Source of the DNA: Phanerochaete sordida
Lineage: Eukaryota; Basidiomycota; Agaricomycetes; Polyporales; Phanerochaetaceae
Direction of reading: 5' to 3'
DNA length: 64,000 nt
NCBI GenBank assembly: GCA_019973155.2
Contig: BPQB01000012.1
Span: forward strand, 434,001-498,000
Both the position numbers and the translations under genes were made by a program. Positions within the stretch are counted from its first letter, which is position 1; each line of letters opens with the position of its first letter. A model generated the notes under the pieces. The model had not been told where the DNA came from and searched no databases. It was given only the letters and a program-made list of their open reading frames with translations. This document shows positions 23,507 to 35,109 of the stretch, piece after piece.

Positions 23507-25282
23507 CGTGAGGGATGCTGTTCGTCGAGTTTGCTGGCCGGTTATAAGGACTCGAGAGGTGGGTGTCGTGCCGAGAACGTCCCGTCATCCGTCGTAGCAG
23601 ACATCGGAGGGTGTACTCACGCCTGTCAGCTTCGGCCTATTTGAGTAGACAGCTTACCGCTGCATCTCTGCCTGGTGATCCTATGACCGTGCTCGCGCCG
23701 TGACTACAAGGTTCCGTCTCACAGCCCTGAGAGTGAAAGCTTATCTCTTTGTTGCTCAGGAAGGCCGACATTCGGCACGAGAAGCAAGTCATCTGCGTCA
23801 GACCTCAGGCCTCAGCAGTATAAGGAAAGATGACAGCTATAGCGGCGACGTCAGCCGAACACGACCGCCGACTCAGCGAATGTAGCTACCTGCGGTGTGG
23901 AACTTGAAGGGGCATGAAGACCAGAGAATTGGAAGAGAAGCGGACAAGACTTGCGGAATGCGTTCTCGTAGCCGTGTGGGTTCTCTTGGGGTGGTGATAA
24001 CAAGTTCAGTGAAGTTGAGTAACAAGGTGGGCTAGAGCTACAGATAAGCGACAGCCAATTCGGGTTTGTGACCGTGGGAATACTTTGATTATTCGGAAAT
24101 GTTACCTCTCCTGACGTAATACTTACCTAGGTTTGAAACAGCCTCCCATCCTACTTCTTCCAAGTTTTCGCTCGTTCCTGCCTTTGAACCTGCACGGATT
24201 CTCTGCATCCAGCGCACCATCGCTCCAGCGCGGGCACCCCAGACATATCACTAGGTCCGCGACACAGCTTTGGACCCAGCATCGACTTGCAGACGACGTT
24301 CGAGTAGCCGCCATCTGCGCAGACTGCTGTTCCTCGGATGAGAAAAACGCATTTATACTCCAGCAGGAATCATAGCATCCGCCGACGCTTGAAAATCCAC
24401 GAATATTTGCCGTCCATGGCTGCGGCGAGGGGTAGTTGGTCGCAAGCGTCGCCAAGGACAACGTAAAACGCCGTGCTCACGGTGCGTGTTTCGTTGTCGC
24501 AGACCCATCGGTCAACATGTCCTGCGGACCGTCTGTCTGACGATGATGGCATGACTACGGGAGCGCGATTCGCCTTCTTGGTTCGTTTCAACCGGCGGCC
24601 CACTCACGTCTTCTGCAGGGCCACCAAGCTGGATCACGACGTTTGTGTCACCTTGCAATTGCTTTGCCTGAATGTCCGAGGGTCGGTCCGCTTACTTGCT
24701 GGTATTGCTCACCTCTCTCCCAGTCAAGAGTTCTCACGAAATGTGGATATCAGACTGACAGCCACCGCAGCGACGTCATGCACGGTCGACGGTCATCCGT
24801 GGGTGATAACCGCTTCATCCAACGTGAAGCGACGGAGAAGAGGCCCCGCTCATTGACTAGTGCGTGCATCTCGGAGTGTAGTGGACACTCAGGGGCGCTC
24901 TCTGAGACAGCGCCCAGTCGACCCTAGCATCTACTGCGACCAAACGTTCGCTGTGCAGCGAACGCAAGCCAATCCCCACAGTCGGGCCCGAGGCTCTGCA
25001 CTTTGACACCGCTCCTCCATCAAACAACCTTGACCTCATTGCGACCACAGCACCGTCATGGGACCGATGGTCAAGCGAACACGCTGCCGCCCACGGATGG
25101 CGCTCATGTTCCAGCACGCACCTCGATAGAGTACGTGTGTCAACTCTGGATATCCATCAACGCTAATTATCATCATTAAGCGCGGCCTTGCATACCTGTG
25201 TCCCCTTGGCCCGGCTATCGCTCGGCTACGCTGGTATAAAGTCAAGGCGAGCTGGGTGGTAATTCCCCTAGCACAGCACATC
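23507..25282. other. 1.8 kb divergent intergenic region between FMO-2 and FMO-3
   Basis: Transcription leaves in both directions. Near FMO-3 a TATAAA lies at 25235-25240, about 43 bases before the ATG; near FMO-2 a TTATAA lies at 23542-23547. The middle holds several short ORFs (e.g. 24123-24461 minus) with no recognised family. Such an arrangement would allow shared control of both FMOs. Confidence 0.55.
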
Positions 25283-27792
25283 ATGGCTACCGACAACGGA
25301 CACATCAAAACCCCATCCCTCTCCTTCGACGATGACTACTTCGCTCGCCAGCTCCCTACCTTCGCTAGCCTCGGCGCGACGCCTCCCGAGAACCCCGACG
25401 CGCAGGCCATCGCGCATGCCTGGGCGGACTCCTTCGCGGATCACATCGCCCGGCAGGACGTCGCTGGACTCGTCGGCTCGCTGCTGCACCCCGCGAGCTG
25501 GTGGCGCGACCTGTTCGCGCTGACGTGGGACCTGCGCAGCTTCGCCGGCAGCGCCGCGATCACGACCTTCCTGCACGACTGCCTGCCGCGCAGCGGCCTC
25601 GGCGAGCTCACGCTCGAGAGCGCAGTGCATCAGCCGCTCTTCCCGGACCTCGCGTGGATCCTCGTGCGTTTCGCGTTCAGCACACGCGTCGCGACCGGGA
25701 AGGGCACCGCGCGCCTCGTGTACGGCCCCGACGGCGTGTGGCGCGCGTTCGCGGTGTCGACGCAGCTCGACGGCCTCAAAGGCCACCCCGAGCGCCTTGG
25801 AGACCTTCGCGACTTCCGCACGGATCTGGGCGACTGGGCGGAGCGGCGCGCGGAGGAGCGGGAGTTCGTGGAGAAGGACCCTGAGGCGCTCGTCATCGGA
25901 GGGGGCCATGGCGGGCTCGACATCGCGGCGTACCTGAAGACGCTGGGCGTGAGCTGCCTCGTCGTCGAGAAGAACGAGCGCGTGGGCGACAACTGGAGGA
26001 AGCGGTACGACTCCTTGACGCTGCACGACCCCATATGTGAGCCGTCTCCGTCTTGACGTCCTCCACCCACTCATCCGGTCTGACAGGGAGCAACCATATG
26101 CCGTACCTTCCGTATGTGACCTCCAGGACTCGCACTCGTGTCGTGCTAATCCTGACACCAGCTTTCCGTCTTCGTGGCCCGTCTTCCCACCCGCCAGCAA
26201 GGTGCGCGTCACTCATATACCTTCTGCACCGACCTGTCTGATATACGCTGCCATAGATCGCTGACTGGCTGGAGTTCTACGTCAACGCCCTAGACCTGAA
26301 CGTCTGGACTTCCACCGAGGCCGTCAGCGCCGTGCGCAACGAGGAGACCAAGAAATGGGACGTGACCGTCCGGCGCGGGGACGGCTCAGAGCGCACTCTA
26401 CACGTCGACAACATCATCCTCGCGCAGGGCTTCACGTTCAAGAAGGTGGACTTCCCCGGACAGGTGGGTTTTGACGGCTCGCTTGGTGCGCAGTCTGCTA
26501 ACGCTGGCCTGTGTAGGAGGAGTTTCAGGGTAAGCTCATGCACTCGACGCAGTACAGGTCTACGAAGAACCTCGACGCGAAGAAGGTCGTCATTATCGGC
26601 GCTGCAACTTCAGGTGGGCGGATCGTGACCTTCATCCTTGGATAAATTATACTTACGTCTTTGCTACAGCGCACGATATTGCTTCGGACTGTGTCAAGCA
26701 CGGCATCGGTACGCTTTCCCTTGCTGCCCTGGCACTGCGCAGGCTAAAGCGACTCAGGCGACGTGACCATGATCCAGCGCAGCTCGACGTACATCATCTC
26801 GAACGCAGGCGTCCGTACTCTCATGCCAGGTCAGTGTCTGCCCGCTGCGAGCGCACTAGGGTCTCACATACGTACAGCGTCGGACTGGGAACAGCGACCC
26901 CGCGAAGAGGTCGAGCTCGATAGCTTCTCCATGTCGTTCAAGCTGCAGTTCCCGCTGCACGCCCGCTTCGTAGCAGCCCTGCGAGAAATGGACCGGTGCG
27001 TGCAGTACATAATGAGACACTGTCGATGATACTGATCAGCTCAACCCTCCATAGTGAGCTCCTCGACGGCCTCACCCGTACCGGGTACCGCGTCGGCAAC
27101 GGTGCGAAGGACGACTGCGGGCCCTTCCGCCTCTTCACCGACCGCGGTGGCGGACACTACATCGGTGCGTCACAACTCTGCGTATCGTCGGGCATCATCT
27201 GACGCGATTGTGCGACGCTGTAGAGACCGGTACGTGCCAAAGGATCATCGACGGCAAGATCAAGGTCAAGTCGGGCTCTGGGATCGAGCGCATCACGGCG
27301 ACGGGCGTAACTCTGGCAGACGGTACGGAGCTGCCCGCGGACGTCATCATAGTCGCTACCGGGTGCGCATTTTTCTGACATCTCCGCAGCGTTATTTTGA
27401 CCGGGCCTCATCGTACAGAGTCGACAGCGAGCGTGTGCCCGCCCGCAAGCTGCTCGGCCCCGAAGTCGGTGCGCGCGTCCCGGGCCTCTGGGGCCTCAAC
27501 GCAGAAGGCGAGCTGCGCGGCGCGTGGCACGAGCTCGATGGCCTGGATAATATGTGGTCGACTATGGGTACGTTGTCCTCTTAATCTTTACCCAGATATA
27601 TTACTCATATGACGTGTGCAGGCAACTTCGCAATCTGTCGCTTCTACGCGAAGCTCATTGCCCTCCGTAAGTAGCGACCTGCCTGTTGAACCCTGCCCGT
27701 GTAGCTCATCATTGGCGGTTCGGTCTTCAGAGGTTAAGGCGAAGCAGGAAAGAATCTTTGGCCCACGCTATGCGCCTCCCAGCTCACGTTAG
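25283..27792 (+). CDS. Flavin monooxygenase-like protein with N-terminal NTF2-like domain, FMO-3
   Basis: Thirteen exons joined in frame give 618 residues: 25283-26036, 26087-26111, 26162-26201, 26257-26463, 26517-26613, 26670-26708, 26758-26829, 26878-26995, 27055-27164, 27224-27362, 27419-27567, 27622-27666, 27731-27792. The NTF2-like domain includes HPASWWRDLFALTWDLRSF. FAD site ALVIGGGHGGLDIAAYL, then VGDNWRKRY. FMO signature region FQGKLMHSTQY and a second dinucleotide site VVIIGAATS-AHDI. ELPADVIIVATG near the end. Compared with FMO-1 and FMO-2 it has one extra residue at an exon junction (GIGDVTM) and RITATG in place of RITASG. Intact by inspection. Opposite in orientation to the other two FMOs. 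Confidence 0.9.
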
Positions 27793-27914
27793 ATCGTATA
27801 GAGACGGTATGGTATTTAGTCGTGTATGAATGTACTTTCAAGCAATTATTCAACGTGTATGGAACAAACGGGACTACAGGTCCTCAAAAGCCGTGATCAG
27901 ATGGAGATGACGTC

Positions 27915-30900
27915 TTACACAGCGGAGCCGATTGCCGCTTGGTATGTCGGAGGGTCCTCGCTGTCTGCGGGGGTACCGGTACCTGTTATGACTGCCGAGG
28001 ATTGTGCGGATTCCTGCTGTTGGAGCGACGGTTCTTCCTTATGACGGCGCAAGTTTACCTGTGTTGTGGACAGAAGATATGGTACCACATCATAGAGATT
28101 GTGAGGTACCGGTCTCCGCCAGGCTGTTGCGTGGTCCGCGTGCTCCCAGGTGGCTTGTCGACGCTTCCGGTTCTTCCACGTGAGTACTGCTAGAGCAAGT
28201 ACGGAGATCGTGGCGACGCAAATAATTGCAGCACGCGCTGCGCCAGCACGCTCTTGTGTGCGCCCAGCTGTAGGGAGGTGGGAGGGCGGGCTAGGAGATG
28301 TGACTGATAGTGTGGTGAACGATTGACTGGTGCAGGGCTTAGATATCACTTTCCATGGTGTCCCAAAGGTCAGGCAATCGTAACGTGACAACAATGATAT
28401 GATCCACCTCTCTGCAAAGTCTCAGTGCTTGACGGCGCTGCGATGGACGTAAAAGTTGCCAAGATGGATGATTTCGAGACAGAGGGACTCGGGGAGTTCC
28501 TGACGAATTCGATAAGCGACACGGTCACGCAGGATAAGTCCTACTTACGCGGTATAGATTATGTAGTCCAGAAGTACCAGACTATACGCTCCTCCGATGT
28601 GACCATTTTGGAGGACGAGCTTGTGCGGCCCGTCCTCAAGACTGTCTACCGACAGCAGTAGTTGATTATAGGAGTAAACACCCTCAGGGCCAGAAGGGAT
28701 TACGCTGAACGTGCGTGCCAAAACGTCGTCGATGAAGAACGAGATATCCGAAGCACCGTATGCACCCAGTGTTGAGTTTGATAGTATTCCGTAGACGTAG
28801 ATGGCAGAACCTGGGATAAATACGTCAACATATTGCATATAAGGACATCAGACTTTCGGCGCCCGGATAGTAAGGCCATACAAGGCAATATAATGCCACA
28901 AATCAGCATATGAGACAGAATCCTCGCCGCATTCTCATAATGCGCTTATATAGTATTTTCGCCATTTCGAAGGCTGGTGTGCCTTTCATCAGATTCTGCA
29001 GCTTGCATGGAATTTCCTCTAGTTTCAGGGACATAATCAATGTCGCTCTTGCTTGGATATGCCCTTTGACAAGCCACATAAATATAATCAGATGTATATT
29101 GCATGCTTGACACGGCGAACTCCGCACTACTACTACCATGTACATATTGCTTACAACAGAGCGAAGATAGCCATCGCGCTGCTGCGTGCCTGCAAGCATG
29201 GCTGCTGCGAGGTTGCAGCACTCACATTATACATGCGCAGATGGTAAGTCCGTGCAGGGTTTGAGGGAGGATAGGGGGCTATCATACACCGTGAATACGG
29301 GCAATAAGAACTAGGAGTACACATACCTTTTGCGTCGAGGCTCGCTCAACCCGGCATCCGGGGCGCTCACAGGCTGTCCAAGACGGCGGACCATCGCGAA
29401 GGTTCCGAAGTAATCGCCCAGCGTCGTTTGAAACGGAGGTTAGGCAATCTTTGCAGCGAGGCAAGGACCGCTGCACTGTATCTGTGGCGGGCTGCACATC
29501 AGTGCGGTCTGAATGTGGGCATATGTGCGCACCTTCCTACTTCGCACACGCCATAGTGACGAGCTGCTGAAAACGTCCGGCGGCGGATCCAGCGGAGGTG
29601 CGCGAGCGCAAGGGATAGATACGACGCGCGGAGGTTGCGCGTGCATGTGCATGCTTGCGCTCCGCTAGGCAGCAAGTCTGCGGCGTTCGTGGTCAACGTG
29701 GTGTAGAGTGCGTGCGGCACAGCCGAGGGTTCGCCGGAGGGTGCAGTGCTGGGTAGCGGGGGTTCGCTGAAGGTGCAGCGTAGGAGTCAGCTGGAGGGGC
29801 GCCGGACAGCGGCGGGTAGTGCTGCTGCGAGGGCCACACGGGCGGGCTGCCTGTAAGGGGCGCATGGTGCTTGTCAAGTGGTGATGCGTACCTCGTCATC
29901 TTGCTCGGAGTTGTGCACGCCTGATTCGGTGGTGTGCCCACTTGCCGAGGCACTCATGTGCGCCGCCACCGCTGTATGGCGCCGCGCTGCGACATCGCTG
30001 GACGAGGCTTGATGGTGCGTGTTGCAGCGGGCGGAATGTAAAGGACCGAGGGGCTTTGAGCTGAGCGTGGTCGAGGGTTCAAGCGGTTCGAGTCTATCTG
30101 TGTCGTTAGTGTCCAGCTTTGCACTTGTCCATGAGATTCAGCGCACCATTTCGCGGCGTTGGAAAGCCCACGCATTTCTCGACTTTCCAGCATGCGCGAG
30201 CACGTTCTGCGCTCAGTCAGTGCGCTAGACGATGAGACAGAAAGTAGAGACGCACCTTGGCCATTTCGACTGTATCTCTATGCACGTCTCTCCTCTGCAG
30301 CCCCGAGGACTTCGAGAGGGCTGCCCACACCGATGACTCGGGCCGATAACGCGGGGTGGGCGGAGGGATGTTGTCGCAGTCTGTTTGAGCAGTCGTAGAG
30401 GGCGTGTTGGCCACAGTCGGGATGCACGGCCGTTGTCGTGGTGAGCGTAGGAAGACGAAGCACAAAGCGCGCGCGAGCTGCCCTTTGACGTCATGGGGCT
30501 CGGCAAATGCCGAATGCTCCTCGTAGTCTCGTAGAGGCTCGTCCACGTCCTGGCACACTCAAATATTACCAAGAGCACTGCAACGAGTGTACTACTGCAG
30601 TCTACGGTAGGCACACTGAACGTTGAACGTTGAACGTTGAACGTTGAACGTTGAAGCTTTGAAGAGCCTTCAGGCGTTCGCGCGCGACGTGGTCGCCCGT
30701 CGATGGGGATGGCATTGGACGCCTCGCCTGGACGGCGAGTCAGAGCGGCGACGCCGTATGGCCGCTGTGCAGGCGAAACAGGACCTGCGGGGGATCCATG
30801 CACCGGAACCGTGCCCAACAGCGCCCGCACGAGTGTGCGCATCGTCTGTACTGTGTGCAGTGGCGCGCGCGCGACCAGAGTGGACCAGAGCATCAAGCGG

Positions 30901-31589
30901 TCGTTTCCGGCTGGCCTCCACCGGTCCTGCAACCAGCACAGGCGAGTGCCGCTGCCGCTCAAAACGGACATTGTACGACCAAGCCCGACGACTGCGAGAG
31001 CCTTGCGCCGCGCCACCAATGCGGGGTGACGAGCTAGGAGACGGTGCGCCGCGGCGAGTGCGACGCCATATGTGAGCGCGCGATCTTCGTGAAGCTTGTC
31101 TACCGGCACACTAGAGCTTCCGACACTGCTACCATATAAATCGCGCGAATACAATGCGAATACAATCGAGATAATTATCGTATCCGCATGAGAAGCCGTT
31201 TGTAGGTGGTCAAATTTTCTGCCTCTCATTGCAAGGCCATATAAGGGCTACAGTCTGTACAATGTTTCCGCTGAAAGTCTGATGGACAAGCAACAAGCCA
31301 ACAACAGACCGTTGAAGCTAAACGTCGCATTTTGCGGTGCACTGCTTTCAAGAGGTACATAGGAGGTGTCGTGCCAGCTGTTTCCAAAGGCTTTTTGGCG
31401 ATCTGGCTGGGCGATACAGCTTGTGGGAGGGCATGTCTGGCCTATAGACCAAGTGTTTTTGGGTGCATATTCGACTCTAGAGTCTAGATCATCCACAGTG
31501 ATGTTCACTAATGCACCGACTGCAACGAGCGAAAGACGTGAGGTAACGATAGCAAGTGCTTGCAGGTAGGGAAATTGAGGTGGGCGCAT
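27915..31589 (-). CDS. Secreted-domain single-pass membrane protein, family member 2, with a giant first intron
   Basis: Same family as 9746-11130. Exon 1 (31589-31310) has a signal peptide, LVNITVDD, a CPPTSC cysteine pair, SWHDTSY and NATFSFNG. Exon 2 (28810-28549) gives AIYVYGILSNST, HKLVLQNG and LLDYIIYT. A Ser-rich linker exon (about 28523-28410) and a last exon to 27915 encode SPSPPSHLPTAG, the membrane helix AAIICVATISVLALAVLTW, basic KNRKRR, and a tail ending DPPTYQAAIGSAV. Intron 1 is about 2.5 kb because an insertion occupies 28846-31284; without it the intron would be about 60 bases like its relatives. Whether such a long intron is spliced is unknown, so expression is uncertain. 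Confidence 0.72.
28846..31284. mobile_element. 2.4 kb insertion in intron 1 with imperfect 15 bp terminal inverted repeats
   Basis: CATCAGACTTTCGGC at 28846-28860 and its near-perfect inverse at 31270-31284 (14 of 15) bound the insertion. Removing it leaves a 60-base intron, matching relatives. GA dinucleotides flank both ends, a possible but weak target duplication. Just inside, AAGGCCATA occurs at both ends (28872-28880 and 31233-31241) in direct orientation, an alternative 9 bp duplication for a shorter element. No transposase was recognised; the longest ORF (30225-31229, minus) shows no family resemblance. Contains the 7 bp tandem repeat at 30617-30655. Confidence 0.6.
30617..30655. repeat. 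7 bp tandem repeat (TGAACGT), five units
   Basis: Five consecutive copies of TGAACGT followed by TGAAG, inside the intronic insertion. A shorter two-unit relative lies at 63801-63819. Confidence 0.9.
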
Positions 31590-32548
31590 GCGGTTTATCT
31601 GCTATGTGCGGGGAAGAACCGATGGAGAAGCACAATGAGGCATTGGCTAACTTCCGAGTTTCCTTTTAGTGCGCTGCCGTTGTTTAGAAAATGCTGTCAG
31701 TGTTCACGAACGTGCGCATACTGCACTCAACATCCCTATGGCATCCTGACTCGTGCCAATTAATCCTGCCACCCGTAGCCAAGACAGACGTGCCGCAGAG
31801 CAAATGGGACAGCTCGCTGCTGAAGACTTAACGTCGAACAGTTCACGATGTAAGGACTCAACTCCGTCACTGTCACTGCGGCTGCTGGTAGTCTCAGCCC
31901 CGTGCCAGATCCATTAATCATCCGCGTGAGGTGATTCGCGACTGACCGTAGCACACCACAATGCCGGTTGAATCATGCATATCACCTCAAGCGAAAGGTT
32001 TTCAATTACCAGTGGCTCTGGTTATACTGATTATGCTTGCGTCAAGCATCAACGGCTGAATGGGATCCTTTATTCATTTCCCAGTTCCGCACAGATTCAG
32101 CCCTTGTGCGCCGTAATTTGAATATCACTTGCCGAGCATCATACTTCAAGTAGCTTTGGTGTAATACCCTAAAGACGTCAGCCGTTGATTTATTTGCCAG
32201 GATCACTCGACGGACTCAATTCCGCGGTAGTTTGCGGGAGACATACACTGAGCGCTGCAGCTGCGCTCTTATAGGACGGTATATGGCTGTAAAATAGGAG
32301 CTCTACTAACCTAGTTTCGTCGTAATTGTCTGGCAGTGCAACAAGGTGCTCACAATGTAGATTCGGCCGCACAAAACCTATATTAAATTGCAGATTGATT
32401 GTAGGCCTGTACGCCAGAGATCAGTTTCCGATGCGATACCGCAGCTTAACACCTGTTGACACAGAGATATTCACTAGCCACATATCTGGTATTCTTCACA
32501 GATCGCGCCATCTGCTGCCACATGACGAAACTTAAATATTAGAGCAAT
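31590..32548. other. Intergenic between membrane family members 2 and 3
   Basis: AT-richer than its neighbours, no ORF with recognisable content. Serves as upstream sequence of member 2 and downstream of member 3. Confidence 0.5.
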
Positions 32549-33771
32549 CTAGGCTACTGAGCCGACTTCACTCTCATACATCGGAGGCTCCTCATGGAGC
32601 GTTCTGCCGCTGCTAATCGGAGAGCCCACCCATTCCGGCTGACTCGGCCGCGGGCTCACCACCGCTTTCCCCGGGTGCTGTATCGCCGACGGCGACGTGG
32701 TGAGCTGGAACGGCTGGGTGATATACGGGTCGCCAGCTGCGGTGTTGACGACGAGCGCGCGCTCGGACATGAGGTCGGGTGCGCTACCAGTCCCGTTTAC
32801 GCCGCCCTGCCGACGTCGGCGGAACGTGCAGGCAAGCGCTATGAGCGCGAGCATGAGCAGTGCGGCGATGACCGCGACGGCGATGACCGCGGCGCGAGCT
32901 CCGCCGGTAAGCCCGTGCGACTGCACCGCGGCAGTAGCGACGCTAGGTGAGGTACTCGGGGATGTTCCACTGGTGCTGCTCGTCGACGTGGTACCGGCTA
33001 GATAGCGTCAAAAGGGTCAGGCGGAAAAACGGCGGGGCGATGGGCATGGCGTACTGCTTGAGGAGCTAGCAACCGAGGACGAGGAGCTGGACGCGGCTGC
33101 AATATCCCTGGAGGCCGTGTGTCAGGAGACACATGCATCGTGAGCGCAGTACACTCACGTCGAATAGACGATATAGTCCAGCAGCATCAGGCTGTACGGG
33201 CCACCAGCGCGGCCGTTCTGTAGCACCAATTTGTGCCGCCCTGCGTCGAGCCCCGCGACAGAGAATAGCACGCGATTGTACGTGTAGGCATTCTCGGGGC
33301 CTGATGGGGTAAACGCGAAGTCTGGCTGGGCGACGTCGTCGACGTAGAAGGCGACATCTTCGCCACCGAACGCGCCAGTGGTAGAGTCGGAGAGGATGCC
33401 GTAGACGTATACCGCCGAGCCTGTGGTGCAAAGATTAACATGTTACGGACAGATCGGTCGAACGGCTGACCGGTGAAGCTGAACGTCGCATTCTGCGGCG
33501 TGGGCGCAGCGGCACCGGCGGCAGCGGGTATGAACGATGTGTCGTGCCAGCTACCGCCATACGCCTGCAGCGGATCGGGCTGCGCAGCGCACTGCGACGT
33601 TGGGCACGTCTGGCCGATTGTCCACGAGCCGTCGGGGGTGTAGCTGATGCTGGGATCTTGATCATCGACGGTGATGTTGACGAGAACCGCGGCGGCGGGC
33701 GCGGCGAAGAGGGGTATAAGGGCGAGCACGAGCGGGAGGCGTGGCCCCCAGGAAGAGAGCGGACGGCGCAT
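32549..33771 (-). CDS. Secreted-domain single-pass membrane protein, family member 3
   Basis: Same family as 9746-11130 and the closest to a full unbroken set of exons. ATG at 33771; an in-frame GTG at 33807 is not used. Signal peptide with LPLVLALIPLFAAPAAAV, then LVNITVDDQ, a CPTSQC cysteine pair, GGSWHDTSF and NATFSFTG; intron at 33470; exon 2 with AVYVYGILSDST, HKLVLQNG and LLDYIVYST; intron near 33161; a short Ser-rich exon; intron near 33060-33003; last exon with SHGLTGGARAAVIAVAVIAALL and LMLALIALAC helix, basic FRRRRQGG, and a tail ending EPPMYESEVGSVA. The tail motif PPMYxSE is shared with member 1. A TTATAG TATA-like sequence lies near 33848. Confidence 0.85.
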
Positions 33772-35109
33772 TCTGCAGCCAGACGAAGAGGAAAAGTGGG
33801 GTTGCACTTTGCTTGCCTTTCACCCCATGCCTCCACAGCACCATCCGTCTATAAGACGAGAAATCAGCCAGAGTTTGGCGTCCCAACGAATCCTGATGAG
33901 AGATGGCAGGAGGTCCACATGCCCTTGCGAAGCCTGATTGACTGACGGCAAAGCATTGCAAGGCCGATATCATGATCTTCCCTGCTACTGGACGCCTGAT
34001 CTGCAATCAGACTGATTGAATCTTTGACCGGAATCAGGAGTGCCGTGGTTTGCTCACACGCGCTAGAATGACACGATGAAAGCAAGCGGGATTTCCCACA
34101 CCTACGTTACCTATGCCTTCCGCCCTTTCTAGGCAGAGGAGGAGATTTTGAGATGCATAGGCTAGATTGCGCTTATACCATCTCCTGTCTCTCGTTTGTA
34201 CTCGGTTTATCCGCACATACGCGTAACGCGTACGCTTATGAGACCGTACACTGAAGACTGTGAGCAGCTCTGCCCCGCGTGTCATCCATGGGAAGTACAC
34301 ACCTCATGACCATCACGAAAGATGCCCTTCATTGATAACGAGGCGCACGGACCCACGGTGGGATCCAAGTACATCGTCCGGCATGATCATGGCCTGAATG
34401 CGATGTAGCGTTCCCCACATCGCAAACTCCGCTCTGATATTTTGCAAAAGCGACCCTTGTGGAAGCATTGCGCTACGTTACCTGCAAAGAGCAACGGCAT
34501 CGGCAAAGAGCCCGAGGAGATTTGAATCTCCGGAACTCACCGTCGGCATTGGTGATTCTGAAGCCGAGGTCCGTGCGTTAGGGGGGGTGTATCTCGCGGC
34601 TTCCTGCGCGCGTGCGGTCCACGGCACGACCCTCGGTCCCGAGCGACGTGAATGTTCGCAGGACGCGCATCTTGTGTTTAACAGCATACGCAGCACGTCG
34701 TTCCCCAGGTACCCATGCGAGCTGCGCCCTGGTTTCTGTGGGGAGCATCGCGATACGTCAGCCCTGCCAGATCCCGCCGGGACAGGCACACCTGCGGCGC
34801 GACCATCTTCGAGCATGCGCGTATGAACCAACATCACATACCCACCCTGGCAGCATGCGCCCTGGTTTCTGTGGGGAGCATCGCGATACGTCAGACCTGC
34901 CAGATCCCGCCGGGACAGGCACACCTGCGGCGCGACCATCTTCGAGCATGCGCGTATGAACCAACATCACATACCCACCCTGGCAGCAATGATCGCCGTA
35001 GCAACTACGCGTGCCAGAACGGAGTGACTGACTCGTCGTGCGCCACAATTCAAGAACACCGGCTTCCTCGGCCTCGGCGTCGAGGCTCGATTTCAATCTG
35101 CAGGCAGGT
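33772..35109. other. Intergenic region containing a 133 bp tandem duplication
   Basis: No gene supported. The stretch around 34500-34560 has a short hairpin (GGAGATTTGAATCTCC) that resembles a tRNA T-arm but no cloverleaf could be built. Confidence 0.5.
34723..34988. repeat. Two tandem copies of a 133 bp unit
   Basis: 34723-34855 and 34856-34988 are nearly identical; I noted a single difference (CAGCCCTGCC against CAGACCTGCC). Each copy ends CTGGCAGCA. No known repeat family. Confidence 0.92.

Noticed and set aside
30225..31229. 334-residue minus-strand ORF inside the intronic insertion
   Set aside because: Composition and lack of motifs suggest a chance ORF; it runs through the 7 bp tandem repeat and has no splice or start context.
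34500..34560. GGAGATTTGAATCTCC hairpin resembling a tRNA T-arm
   Set aside because: Loop size is wrong and no other tRNA arm is nearby.
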